DNA of 64,000 bases from Bactrocera neohumeralis (GCF_024586455.1 NC_065921.1:70743528-70807527); one strand, 5' to 3'. Shown: positions 42,915 to 54,344, numbered from the stretch's first letter. Made by a program: numbers and translations. The notes: a model not told the origin generated them from the sequence alone.

Positions 42915-44270
42915 CAGAAGAGAAAACATTAACTTTGGTTGCATCGAAGCTATAATACCTTTCTCATATACCAAAAGTTCCAAGAACTTGATTTGGATCG
43001 GCCAGTTTGTATAACAGCTATATCCTATAGTGAACCGATATCGATGGTCCCAGCAAATGATCAGCTTTTTGACGAGAAAAGGAGTAAAAGATCGACATCT
43101 CAAAAACTGCTGGAATAGTTCGCGTATACATAGACAGACGGATGGATGGACGTTTTTTAATAGGGACAGCAAAAGACGCCATATTTTTCCCACTGTTTTG
43201 ACATTTATCTTCAATAAGGTTTGCCAATTCCTCATAGAAAGAAATGCGATTCAACAACGCGTCGAAATTATTAAAATTTACTACTGAAATTCGAACTAAG
43301 TGGCTTCAACTTTAAGATCACTTCATCAAATATATGATCGTCCTGTCAGATCAACAACTGAGCCTCTAGTGGAAAAATTTGAATCCAGAAGCACATTACA
43401 AAATGTTCCCTTGCCAGTGAGACAAAGAAGTGTCCATAGTGTCGAGAATATTGCTGCCGCTAGCACGTCAATTGAGGAAGACCCAAATCAGTCTCTCACA
43501 GGTGGTTCTCAGGAGTTGAGTATCTCTGTGACGCCGTTGTAGCAAATTTTGCGAAAAGGTCTTGGCCTAAATCCTTACAAAATCAAATTGACGCAAGAAC
43601 TGAATCCGCTGGACCACCAGCTTGAAAATGATCCGGATTTTCATCGAAAAATCATCTTCAGCGATGAGGCTCATTTCTGGCCAAATCGCTTCGTCATTAA
43701 GCAAAATATGCGTTTTTGGTCAGGCAGAAATCCACACGTACTCCATGAGTCACTATTGCATCCCGAAAAAATGCGCTTTGGTGCGGTTTATAGGCCAACG
43801 GCATCATTGGACTCTACTCCTTCCGTATTGATGATGAAGACCGACACGTTACTGTGAATGATAAACGCTACCATTCAATGATAACCAAATATTTTTGGCC
43901 AGAATTGGATGATATGGAATTGGACAATATATGGTTGCTAAAGGACGGCGCCACAAGCGACACAGCGAATGTCCCAATCGATGTATTGAAAACCAAGTTT
44001 AGTGAACGTGTTATCTTACGAAATGCCCCAGTCAATTGGCTGCCTCGGTAGAGTGATTTGACGCCGTTAAACTATTTCAAGGAGGGAATTGCTGCAGTAT
44101 CGGCCGATTTATGTTTGAAAACCGAGGAAAATTGGGTTCAGCATGCAAAAGAAATCGAGTTCAATACATAATGGCATCGAGTCTACTTTCACAGTAATAA
44201 AAAATTTTGATATTTTTTGTTTCATTCATACTTCGGGGCAAACTTAGTATACCCTGTTCAGGTTATAAAT
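42915..44270 (-). mobile_element. DINE element split by a rosa-like mariner
   Basis: The left part (42915-43150), read on the minus strand, ends with the DINE 3' terminus: 'ctataatacc' complement, an imperfect hairpin from 'ctttggttgcatcgaag', and 'ttttctctt'. It includes one central repeat and the core 'cagacggatgg'. The right part (about 44223-44270) is the 5' end: 'aagtttgccccgaag' and 'cagggtat' on the minus strand. The mariner at about 43151-44222 lies between them. Confidence 0.75.
43151..44222 (+). mobile_element. Rosa-like mariner (second subfamily), frameshifted
   Basis: Frames in order: 43300-43542 ('KFESRSTLQNVPLPVRQRSV', 'ENIAAASTSIEEDPNQSLTG', DNA-binding region), a TAG at 43540, 'ILRKGLGLNPYKIKLTQELN' (43548-43610), 'DFHRKIIFSDEAHFWPNRF' (43635-43690, first aspartate kept), 'PHVLHESLLHPEKM', frameshift, 'DKRYHSMITKYFWPELDDME' (43857-43920), 'LLKDGATSDTANV' (second aspartate, 43940), 'VNWLPR' TAG, 'SDLTPLNYF' where the third catalytic D is N (44050-44080). 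Shares that LTPLN change with the copy at 45985-47063. Confidence 0.9.
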
Positions 44271-45234
44271 ATTCTTGAGATATAAAAACAACTTTCGGAA
44301 AATTTGAAGAAAATCCCTAACCTAATTATTTAAATCCCTTGACATATATTTATTTAAGACGAGTGTATTTTATTCGGATTTCAATTATATTCACTTAAAT
44401 AATTTTAATTGAAACTTGCGCACAATTTGACCGCTTGCACCCAAGTATGACACCGCGCATCGGTTGCCCTTACTCTCGGAGGTTAGCGGGCAGCGGGCAG
44501 ATTACCTTGCCAGTGCAATGTACGGTACTTTGCACCGAACGAAGGAATGACAAACGAATTGTAAACAAGCATCAACGCGAACTGCCAAAATGCTATTCGA
44601 GTTATGCTAGACGAATGTGCCATCCCGAAAATTAACAACCGAAATAGACTACAATGGGTTGCTATAAATAATCACCTTCAAATAAAATTGTTGGATTGGG
44701 ATTCGGTCTATATTTCATTGCTAAAAAAAATACAAGCAAGACAAACTCAGAAATTTAGCATAGCAAACCTTATATCTTGGCATATACAAGTATATAAATA
44801 ATAGCATCTTATTTTTGTGGCGGCATTTTTGATATTTGATTTAATAATGTGTCGTGTAAAGGGTGATATTTTCAGGTGAAACTGTGCAGCTATTGTCGCG
44901 CAGGAGATCGAACTCTCAAATATGTGGTGTTTTAATTCTCCATATAACATTCACTATAAGGTAATTCAATCTTGGTTCAATGACTCCTCACTGAATTGCT
45001 TTTAATGCCTGTTTAGATATGGTTGTGAAGTCCGAAGTTCCGATGCCTGTTCTTGAAGTAATTTGTAGAAATGCTGCCAAGTTGACAGTTCCTGGCCGCA
45101 TAAAAATCCGGATATGTTCCGGTTACGTGGACCCGACTGTCGTAAAAACAACATTCTGCAATGTTTTGAGCTTTTTGATCCGCGGCTGTCTTGTCTGCCA
45201 AATTGAAGCTGCGTAATTTAAGGCCAAAAGTAGT
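44271..45234. other. Unassigned
   Basis: 44400-44640 is a unique CG-richer segment. 44311-44323 has 'cctaacctaatt', possibly a LINE tail without a recognisable body. The frame at 45019-45216 (65 codons, 'SFLIRGCLVCQIEAA' end) is unrecognised. No gene supported. Confidence 0.35.
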
Positions 45235-45960
45235 ATTTTTCAGGCAGAAGGGGCTGCTATTAAGGTGGCGGTAGACGCACTGCTACGAAGAGCAACTACT
45301 TTAGGGAGGTGACAATAGAGTGGCAATACTGACGCTGAGCTCGCTAAGGAGTGTTTGGTTCTGTTCTCACAAGAAAAATCATCAAGGTACTTCATCATCA
45401 GAATCATTTCGGTGAGCGGTCATAGCGGAATCGCGGGTAACTGCAAAGCCGATGAGTTAGACAGAAGAGGCACATCGCTCACACTGGAATGGGAACCAGT
45501 TGACATGTGTTCGCTTAGCAGTTGATGGTCGATGAGCCGCTTCTGTGCGACTTTTTGGTCTAGAGTAGACCGCAAGAGATCCACTGGACTACATGTTCTT
45601 AGCAAAGTTCAACTTGTTGCACTCGTAGGGGCTTGTACTGGACATTCTCCAATAGGCATTCTTGATGTTAAAGGAAAATCTCATCGGATGCAAGTTGTGA
45701 AAAGTTGTATGGAGCAGAGTGAGGTGGAAACATCCAGACACTTTCTCCTCCATTGTCCAGTTTTTGCAAGACTGATGTTGAAACACCGCGGCAGTTTTAC
45801 TTTCGGTGAACCAGGAGACAAAGCCGAAACTGGCATTAGCCATCTTAACAAATTTCTGATAAGCTTAAAAAGCTTTGCTGATTTGTGATGGACTTATGAT
45901 CAATTATATAGGATTCCAATGAGATCCGTTCCAGGATCCACCTCTTAACCTAACCTAAGA
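45235..45960 (+). mobile_element. I-type LINE, RNase H to TAACCTAACC tail
   Basis: 'AAIKVAVDALLRRATT' (45250-45295) opens the RNase H domain; 'GHSGIAGNCKADELDRRGTS' (45418-45475) is its end, with H and D landmarks. The frame 45532-45888 gives the C-terminal region: 'VQLVALVGACTGHSPIGI', then 'EVETSRHFLLHCPVFARLML' (a zinc-knuckle-like box in family members) and 'FGEPGDKAETGISHLNKFLI', stop TGA at 45886. The 3' end is 'cttaacctaacctaag' (45946-45961). Best-preserved C-terminus of this lineage here. Confidence 0.85.
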
Positions 45961-45984
45961 TTCATATCCTAAAAGTATAGCTTG

Positions 45985-47063
45985 GTTGTTTTTTAAAATT
46001 ACGGATTTTTTTCGTTTTTTAAGGATAAATCGGCCGATACTGCTGCAATTTCACATTCGATATTCGTACGAAATTCATTAATCGTCGCTGGCTTGTTGGC
46101 ATAGACCATAGACTTAACGTAGCCCTACAAGAAGTAGTTTAACGGCGTCGAATCGCAGGACCGAGACGGCCAATTGACTGGGCCATTTCGTGAGATAACA
46201 CGTTCACACAACTTTTTTTTCAATAAATCGATTGTGACATTCGCTGTGTGGCTTGTGGCCACGTATTGTAGAAACCACCTATCGTTCAAGTCCATATCAT
46301 ACAATGCGGACCAAAAATATTCGGTTATCATTGAGCGGTAGCGATTCCCATTCACAGTAACATGCTGGTCTTGACCATCACGGAGGAAGTATGGCCCAAT
46401 GACGCCGTCGGTCCATAAACCATAGTTTTTTCGGAATGCATGCAATGGTGATACCAATATCGCATATTTCGCTTATTTACGAAGCGATTCAGCCAGAAAT
46501 GAGCCTCATCGCTGAAGATGTTTTTTCGATGAAAATCCGGATCATTTTCAAGTTGTTGCTCAGCCCAATTCACGAACATACGATGATTCGGGTGGTCAAG
46601 TGGCTTCAATTCTTGTGTCGATTTGATCTTGTAAGGATATAGGCAAATATCTCTTCGCAAAATTCACTACAACTACGTCACTTGAGAACGACATGTGAGA
46701 GACTGATTTGGGTCTTCGTCAAATGATGCGCTAGCGACAGCAATATTCTCGACTTCTTTATCTCACTGGCACGCGAACATTTTGTACTGTGCCTATGGAT
46801 TCCACTAGACTCTGACAGGATGATTAGGACGACCATTAATTGGACGTAGCGCTATTAAATTTCAGGCCACTGACCCCGAATTTCGGTAGTAAATTTGGAT
46901 AATTTCGACTCGTTGTTGTATCGTATATCTTTCCGTGATGAAATGGCAAGCCTTACTGAAGGGAAATGTCAAAAGAGCGCGAAAAAATATGGCGTCGTTT
47001 GCTGTCCCTATCGGTCTACTTTTACGAGTATAGCGTTCCTATTAAAAACCTCGTTATGTATGG
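45985..47063 (-). mobile_element. Rosa-like mariner (second subfamily), catalytically dead
   Basis: Minus-strand frames: 'PYKIKSTQELKPLDHPNHRM' (46640), 'NWAEQQLENDPDFHRKNIFS', 'DEAHFWLNRFVNKRNMRYW' (first aspartate), 'IGPYFLRDGQDQHVTVNGNR' (46390), then 'LQYVATSHTANVTIDLL' where the second aspartate block QQDGATSH is destroyed, 'VNWPSRSCDSTPLNYFL' with third D to N (46140). The right end near 47063-47040 ('cgaggtttttaataggaacg' on the minus strand) and the left end near 45990-46015 ('ggttgttttttaaaattacg') look like diverged inverted repeats. About 1.08 kb. It lies right beside the LINE tail at 45960. Confidence 0.9.
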
Positions 47064-47084
47064 GTGACGGTTCGTCGGAAACAT

Positions 47085-47200
47085 GCGAGCAGGAACCACT
47101 TAAAGTAGGGTCCGCAGTGTTTCTTGCCTGAAAGCCTGAGTGCCTCTTCTTCAACTCCGTCCTACTAGTTCCAAGCAACAAGATTGGTGCAGATAAGTCG
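47085..47200 (+). mobile_element. RTE-like LINE leader fragment
   Basis: 'gcgagcaggaaccacttaaa' (47086), 'gtccgcagtgtttcttgcct', 'gaaagcctg', 'tagttccaagc' match 41618-41715 in order. Only the first ~110 bases of the leader are present. Confidence 0.7.
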
Positions 47201-48659
47201 GGACCGATTGATCGATTGTCTTACATGTTTCGTTTCCCCTTATATCGAATACATATAATGATGAGAAACAGTTTCCATCTATTTATCAAAAGGACTTTCC
47301 TTAGTTAAGAGCAACAGAGAGAATGCGTCCATAAAAGGTGTTACTAAATTGAACTATGAGAAGTAGCGCCTTTTCCATGATAAAGATACGAAAGTTTTTT
47401 GTCCGTGTGGTTTCAAAATATTGCCAACTAAACCAGTCAAAAAATCACGCCTTTTGTACATAAATATAGTATTTTACCTTTTAGTTGGACTGCGGACTGT
47501 GTTATCTAGTAAAACAATGTCAATACAAACAACATTTAGTGGCATGCAACAAATTGGTTGCCTTCGTTGCTTATGCTTTTAAATTTCTCTACAAAAGTTA
47601 CAAATTGTTTGGTTTGGTCTAAGACAAATTGAAAACGAAATCCATGTCTTTAATGTATTGAACCTTTTGACCCATGTTGCTACCTGACAGACATCAGACT
47701 CCATTGTCACTAATGTCATGTTTTGTCAGTCTTTTGTTGCCAAAGAGCTTCTTGTACAAGCCATCAAATTGGTTTGATAAAAATCACCGAAAAGTCAGTA
47801 AGCCACTTAAGAAGCATTGAAAGTCAATAAAACCGAATTGGAGAAGTATTGTCAAAAATCAACAGAGGGACTACTTAAAGAAAGTGTGAAGGTAGCAAGA
47901 ATTACGCGTCACGTACGCGCCAACCGGCTGTTTGTTGCAGTTATTGTGGTCAAAATTTTTTTTCTGTAACTTAAAAACCATAATCAGCTTTCATTCTATG
48001 CCAGAGTTAGACAAAGCAGCTGCGTTGAGGGAGTAACAGCGCTGCGGCGGCCTTTAATCAGCGTCGCAAAAGCGCTGCCCACACGCACAAGCAACGCGCA
48101 TGCGCAGCCATAAGTAATATAAGTACACATGTGTGAGTGTACGCGTGTGCATGTCGGGTCCACAAAGTTCAGGCAGTGATTGATGAAAAGCGACGCCAAA
48201 CGAACTTTACTTTTAACCTTAAGCACGACTGCTTTTTTCCTTTTAAAGCCGATTGCTGCTTTATCTTCGATAGGCTCGATCTCGGCAGCTATGTGTGCAC
48301 GTTCCAATGGTTTTTTTTTTATATTTTTATAAAAGTGAAATTGCAGTGAATTGCAGCTTTATTGACGCTGCATTTGTTCAGCTTTTAACTTGCTTTTAGT
48401 GGTGGGTGTTGCTTCGTTGGCGCAGAAAATGAAAGGCGATGCCTAATGGTGCAGGGAAAAAAGCTGATAAAGACGGGATTGTTTTTTTTTTATCTCTTCC
48501 GAAAGTTTTGTTTACATGTGTGCTGTAGTGAAGCACATACTTTTTAAATGCCACTTTATGTTGTGTCAGAGAGCACCTGCAAGATCTGTGTGCAACAATA
48601 CATGAAATACTTGAATTCGATTATTAGTATGTATATTCTGTTATATGCACAAGTTACAT
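47201..48659. other. Unique block
   Basis: 47200-47990 shows no repeat family. 47990-48440 is CG-richer with CACACG/TGTGTG runs (48080-48150). The frames on both strands (47996-48307 minus, 48137-48349 plus) have no recognisable product. Candidate regulatory or untranslated sequence only. Confidence 0.35.
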
Positions 48660-49502
48660 ATATTAAAATAGCCATGTTGCTTGTAACACCTAGAAGGAGA
48701 TATCAGACATATTTTGCTGGCAAACTTAAAAGTCCCCGGCCCACTATTAGCAAACATATTTTTCACAACTTCGTAATTATACCCTTAACAGGGTATATTA
48801 AGTTTGTCACGAAGTTTGTAACACCCAGAAGGAAGCGTCGGAGACCCTATAAAGTATATATATAAATAATCAGTATGTTGATCTGTCCGTCCGTCCGTCT
48901 GTCTGTATATATACGAACTAGTCCCTCAGTTTTTAAGATATCCTTTTGAAATTTTGCAAACGTCATTTTCTCTTCAAGAAGCTGCTCATTTGTCGGAACG
49001 GCCGATATCGGACCACTATAACATATAGCTGCCATATAAACTGAACGATCGGAATCAAGTTCTTGTATGGAAAACTTTCACATTTGACAATGTATCTTCA
49101 CCAAATTTGGTACAGATTATTTTCTAAGGCAACAATGTAATCTCCGAAGAAATTGTTCAGATCGGTTAACTATAGCATATAGCTGCCATATAAACTGAAC
49201 GATCGGAATCAAGTTCTTGTATGGAAAACTTTCAAATGTGACAATGTATCTTCACCAAATTTGGTAAAGATTATTTTCTAAGGCAACAATGTAACCTCCG
49301 AAGAAGTTGGTCAGATCGGTTAACTATAGCATATAGCTACCCTACAAACTGAACGATCGGAATCAAGTTCTTGTATGGAAAACTTTTGCATTTTCTAAGA
49401 TATATTTACGAAATTTGGTATAAATTATTTTCTAAGGTACCAATGTAATCTGTGAAGGGTATATTAGCTTCGGTGCAGCCGAAGTTAACGTTTTTTCTTG
49501 TT
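48660..49502 (+). mobile_element. DINE Helitron-like element with central tandem repeats, both ends visible
   Basis: 5' end: 'cccttaacagggtatattaa' (48782), then 'aagtttgtaacacccagaag', 'gaccctataaag' and a 'ctgtccgtccgtccgtctgt' core (48885). Three central repeats follow, cores 'catatagctgcc' at 49022, 49176 and 49330: exactly 154 bp apart. 3' end: a second 'gggtatatta' (49447), the hairpin cttcgg-tgcag-ccgaag (49459-49475), then 'ttttttcttg' with CTTG at the terminus (to about 49499) and a T run. Structure matches DINE-type non-autonomous Helitrons with central tandem repeats (DINE-TR1-like). A further partial 5' end copy lies at 48660-48720 ('gcttgtaacacctagaagga'). Non-coding. Confidence 0.9.
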
Positions 49503-49519
49503 TTTTTATTCAACATGGG

Positions 49520-50610
49520 TACTTCGGTTTAAGGACCGATTATAGAGACCCTCCAACTTTTCGTTACCACTTTTAGTACGATTTGTACTTGGCTTCAAAG
49601 TAAGCCTCAGTTTCGGCGATAAACTTTTCATTATAGAAAAAGTTCTTACCAGCGAGCAATCTTTTAAGATCTCAGAACAGTAAATAGTTGCTGAGGGTTA
49701 GATCTGGAGTATACGGTAGCTGCGGGAGCAATTCGAAGTCAAATTCATGTATTTTTGTCATAAATTTCACTGACTTTGTTGTCTTGGTGAAACAGCACCT
49801 TCTTTCTCTTTAAATTCGGCCGTTTTCCGACGATTTTGATTCTTAAAAGGTTCAATAGCGCTATACAATAGTCGCTGTTGACAGTTCTTCCTTTTCAAGG
49901 TAGTCAATAAAAATAATTCCACGCGTATTCCAAAATACAGACGCCATAAAGGTTAGGGCCAGCCGACTGTTGAGTTTTTCCACGCTTTGGATTGGGTTCA
50001 TCGTGTGCAGGCTACTCAGATGACTGTCGATTGGACTTCAAAGTGAAAGGATGGAGTCATGTTTCATCCATTCTCACATATCGATGCAAAAACTGGGGTT
50101 TACTACTCTTGAATATCTCCGAACACTGCTCCGAATCATCAAAAGTTGCAGTTTTTTGTCAAAAGGAACCTCGTGCGGCACCCACTTTGCACAGAGCTTT
50201 CTCATACCCAATATTGGTGAATGATATGATGTTCAGGTTCAGTTGATATCCATATAGTGCCTACTATCTCACACAACTTCACTTTACAGCCATCCAAAAT
50301 CATTTCGTTGATTTTTCAACGTTTTAATTGGTGGCAACATTTTTTGAGCGTCTACTGGGTTGACCGTTTTCGGTGCTCATTTTACCACGTCTAAACTTAA
50401 CATACCAATTCTGGATTGTCGTCATCAAGCCAAGTTATTGCTTAAACTATATTCTGCCCTTTAAGAAGCAATATTTTAACAATCAACACTCGAAATTCCT
50501 TTACACCCACTTTTTTACAATAACAAAAGTTCTTTCACTCACACACTAATGATCCGACAGCTGTCAAATTTATATACGCGCCTTTTGAAGGTTAGGTCTA
50601 ATTAAAAACC
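49520..50610 (-). mobile_element. Mariner remnant (DD34D type), near full length
   Basis: Minus-strand reading: 'WMDETWLHPFTLKSNRQSSE' (50075-50010, first aspartate in M-D-E-T-W), 'AHDEPNPKRGKTQQSAG', 'LEKGRTVNSDYCIAL' (49900-49860), 'RPNLKRKKVLFHQDN' (second aspartate, about 49790), 'LLPQLPYTPDLTLSNYLLF' where the third catalytic aspartate is N (about 49700), 'AETEAYFEAKYKSY' (49600). HTH-coding sequence precedes it at 50300-50540. Many stops. The terminal repeats are not certain. Confidence 0.8.
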
Positions 50611-50639
50611 GGTTCTTAAATGGTTTTCAGCTAACGAGA

Positions 50640-51225
50640 TTAAATCGCTAAGGTACAGGAGTTTATAGAACGGCTGAATAACCTATCAGTTCGCAATCAA
50701 GTGCACCACCATCTGGGTGCCTGGTCATAAGAGGGTAGTCGAGAATGAACTGGCTAATCAGCTTGTCCGCTCTGCTGCTGCCTACCACAAAAGACCTCCG
50801 CAAAGAGGAGAACAAGGCAGGGAAAAGTTTTGGCAATAACTCACAGGCAAGCGCCAAGCAAAACTGGTAATGGGTGGTTAAAAAGTGTAATTAACCTCTC
50901 GAGGGCAAATTCCGACTACTTCTAGCATTATACTCTAGGCACTGTAAGCTCAAGAAGTGCTTATTTAACATAAACAAAGTCACTTGCTTAAACTGCCGGT
51001 ACTGCGACATGGAGCCGGAAATTCTTGTGTACTGTGTTGCTAGACGGCCCTTGGGTCTATGTATTCGAATAGGGATCATATCGCCTCAATAGCACCCAAT
51101 AAGAAATTGATATTTATCAGTGTACTGGGCTTTTGGGATGCTTTGTGACGGATTACCTTCCCCACAAGCGACCTTAGTTCGCGATGCATGCCTCAATTTA
51201 TTTATATTCTATTCTATTCTGTCCA
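50640..51225 (+). mobile_element. I-type LINE fragment, RNase H end to 3' end
   Basis: 'CTTIWVPGHKRVVENELANQ' (50700-50755) is the last RNase H box. The linker and 'GNAKQNW.WVVKKCN' region follow, then 'FNINKVTCLNCRYCDMEPEI' (50970-51020), a C-x-x-C zinc-knuckle-like motif, and 'DHIASIAPNKKLIFISVLGF' (51075-51130). The 3' end 'tctattctattctg' is at 51207-51220. Same lineage as 26060-27010. Confidence 0.8.
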
Positions 51226-52736
51226 TTTGTGTATAGGCGAACTGGAGATGTAATAATTTCATTAAGTTCCCTTTGACATTGACAAAAAAAAAAACAAATC
51301 CACTACTGAATATTGGCTCAAGTATTATCACAGTTGAAGTTTCGTCTAAATATTCCTCGCATTAGCAGATGTCTAAATGTTCCAGGTTCTTACCCTTTAT
51401 ATGAGAACCAACTGTAAGAGTTTTCCATACGCGTTCAATATTCTTAAAACGTAAAATTACATCAAATCTTTGGTCTTCTGAACTCAAAACAAAAGTTTTT
51501 CGTACCTCGATGCATAAGTGTTATTGCCGAATGGAGTGCCAGAAAGTATTGGATCTCTCACTACACCTACTATCTTTTATATATGCTTTATATGCTGATA
51601 TATGCTTTCTTCAGATTATGCTAAGTTATGTTTCAGCTCTGGCTCAGGTAAAAGGCTATAAGATAGTTGTCCAGTGTTAATCAATACAAAGGAGTATTTG
51701 GAAGCCCAAATAATTGGTATGACAAGTTGCCATTATAACTACATATATTTGATTACTTCATCGTCATAGTTCACAGTTTGGAGAATATAAGGTAAGAAAC
51801 TTTAATTCAATATGAAGAAAGATATATAAAACTCACCAAATCCATCTAATGTATGTATGCCCACTCCCTTATAGGTGATTTATACCAATTGCTTATACCA
51901 CTTGTTTGTTCAATTATTAAAGCTTAGCTTCATTAAAATGGCATAACAGCTTGCTAACCTATATTTATTCTTTATTTATACCAGTTAATTTATACCAGTT
52001 GTTGTTCTATTCGGCACTTTTTGATATTTGGGGAATGAAAAATAAGGAAATTCAACACAAGGTGAACATATCACCCATTAGCTATAATATATGTATACCT
52101 ATATATATGTTTTCTCTTTTGATTTATACCATTTTTATACCAGTTGATTATAACAGTCGTTTGTTTTATCCTCAAAGCTTGGTCTATTTCTGTAACTATT
52201 TAAATTTATGACAAGATCTTCAAAAGGTTTCTTGCTAATCAAGCATTATTTCCACTCATTAGGGATTTCGTCCCAGTCAGTTTGAAAATATCGCTGGCAT
52301 TGTGACAAAAATAGAGGCAAGTAAATAAGGCATGTGAAAAAAAAACGAAATAAAATATGTCTTGCCGTGGCTGAAAATCATTTACCGCTATCACAATTAC
52401 AATCATTACAAGTGCCTCGGCGAAGTGTTGACAGCGAATAAATTCAAAGTGGCGACCCATTGTGTCAAGAAGATGCAACTGAAGAACTATATATTAGCAA
52501 CTAAAACAACAACTCGTATGCGCTGTTGTCACCTAGCGTCACAATTCATCAACAAGATTTAATTTGTGGCTTCGGCATAAATTCGCTGCACAACATTTGA
52601 CAAGTGGAGACGGTGAAATATTGCCGATTCTATTGTTGTAGTATAGCACTGTTGTTTTTGCTGTTGCTGTGGTGAAAGGAATGCGTGTGATATGCAAAAA
52701 AAATATTTAGAATACAGATAAATAAATACAATATGT
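51226..52736. other. Unique AT-rich block
   Basis: No gene or known repeat family apart from the TTATACCA cluster listed separately. Frames at 51951-52211, 52239-52478 and 52362-52562 have no recognisable features. Confidence 0.4.
51876..52190 (+). repeat. Three decayed units, each with a paired TTATACCA motif
   Basis: TTATACCA occurs at 51880, 51893, 51976, 51990, 52124 and 52135: three pairs with internal spacing 13, 14 and 11 bases. After each pair comes 'gttg/cttg' and a T-rich 'tgttt' run, and units 1 and 3 both continue to 'aaagcttrg' (51920, 52174). Reads as a degraded three-unit tandem repeat or a clustered binding site. Confidence 0.7.
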
Positions 52737-52865
52737 GTAACGGGTGATCCAAGTAGATGTGTTTTTTCAATAGTCTTTTTTTTTGACAGATCATTCTTGA
52801 GCCGTGGCCAGCTGACATGTTTTTTTTTTAATTCTGACAATTTATTCTCATTAGCTTCTCTTATT
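52737..52865 (+). mobile_element. Rosa-like mariner, 5' terminal fragment
   Basis: 'taacgggtgatccaagtaga' matches the terminus at 31802, followed by leader sequence ('ctttttttttgacagatca', 'agctgacatg') that parallels 31830-31900. Broken off before any coding block. Confidence 0.7.
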
Positions 52866-52869
52866 CAGA

Positions 52870-53045
52870 ATTTACATCCACAAAATTATTCACTACACAG
52901 GAACAGGCGGTCCTCACATGGTGTCAGGTCTGGACTATAAGGTGGATGTGTAAAAACCCTCGAACCAAGCTCCTATCGCCTCTGACGAGTCACTAGCGAT
53001 GTGTATGCACTGATGGAATCCAATTCTCTCTTTAATAAAAATGAT
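52870..53045 (-). mobile_element. Mellifera/irritans-like mariner scrap
   Basis: 'ttcactacacaggaacaggc', 'caggtctggactataaggtg', 'aaaccctcgaaccaagctcc' and 'gagtcactagcgatgtgtat' parallel, in order, the reversed copies at 37850-37980 and 16385-16500. Too short and broken to read motifs. Confidence 0.6.
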
Positions 53046-53267
53046 AGTCGAGTCATTATAGTAAGTTATGCCTACCATATGTAGGTTTTGAGACAACTTT
53101 AGGGTGTCAATATACAAGTATTTACAGACGTATAAATGGGTATATCGAATTCCGAGATTCTTACCTAATTTAAGCTTAAAGGACTGGACTATGAACACAA
53201 TGTAGATGAAAGAGTAACAAAGGCCAGCAAATCTCGGCATAACCCAGGGGCTGTCTCTCCTTCTCAT

Positions 53268-54203
53268 GCACTGATGCTACGCAGTGATTGTAAGACCAAT
53301 TCTGCTGTACGGTGCAGTAGTGTAATGGACAAGCTTACGGAAATCTACCTACCGAAAGCCATTGGAAAGGGTTCAGATGCTCGGTACTCTGTCCATAACA
53401 GGAGTTCTAAGAACCATTCCAAAGGCGGTTATTGAACTACTGCTAAACCTGATATCTAAAAACGTCTTCGCTAAAAACTGCGCGGCAATATCGGCGGAAC
53501 GGCTGGCTGCAGCAGAATTTACATATAGAACCTTCGGGCATAGTGAGTAGTTGCGGTTTGGTAATCATCGACTACATGATCTCACTTTTCAAGTGGGAAA
53601 GTATGTTCAGGGTAAGCAATGAAAAAGATAGGGTTATGCTATAGTATATTTATACTACTGGTTTGAGGGAATATACTGTGCTGAGTTAGGCATAAGCAGC
53701 CTTTCAAGCTGACAGACACTGCAGTATATTTCAAGCAGCAACTCCAGAGTTAACATCTACGTGGACAGCCAATCAGCTACCAAGTCTATAAACTCGTTTC
53801 GCGTCTCGGTCAGAAGTGTATTGGAAAGCAGGGCAACAGTGACGAGAATCGCCAGATGCAAGCTACTTTACTTTTACTGGGTGACAGGTCATAAAGGCAT
53901 CGAGGCAATAAGATAGTGAACGCGATTATCAAGAGTGGTGTAAGTCTGGCTTGCGAAACTGAAAAAGGTATGTGAAAAACATAAGATCGGCAATATACAA
54001 AGTTCCTACTTGAAGCAACTCTTACGCGTTTAGGGCTCCACGGTATAAAACACTGGAAGATCGATCAATAGTGAAGCCACATAGTCTATCGAAATTCGCA
54101 TTCTGAGAAATGACTACTTCTCTGCTCAACTACGTAATGGCACATCATCAGGCATTGCTAAGGGACGTGGCTCATTAGCTAACCAGATTAACTTAACCTA
54201 ACC
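53268..54203 (+). mobile_element. I-type LINE: RT C-terminus, RNase H and TAACCTAACC tail
   Basis: 'LYGAVVWTSL' (53302), 'PLERVQMLGTLSITGVLRTI' (53360-53415) and 'AERLAAAEFTYRTFGHSE' (53495-53545) are the post-catalytic RT region. 'VNIYVDSQSATKSINSFRVS' (53750-53805) and 'YFYWVTGHKGIE' (53870-53905) are RNase H blocks with the D and H landmarks. The tail is 'cttaacctaacctatc' at 54188-54203. Frames broken at several points; the longest is 53362-53550. No upstream part. Confidence 0.85.
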
Positions 54204-54344
54204 TATCAATGGAAGTTAAACGAAAATTGAATAATGAAAGGCGGTCCTTTGTGTTGAGATTTTTTCTTTGAAGGTGAAATTCTTCCTTCCACGATAAAAA
54301 TAAAGTTTTATAACCGCTTTGATTCGATCCTTACTTTTCTCTAA

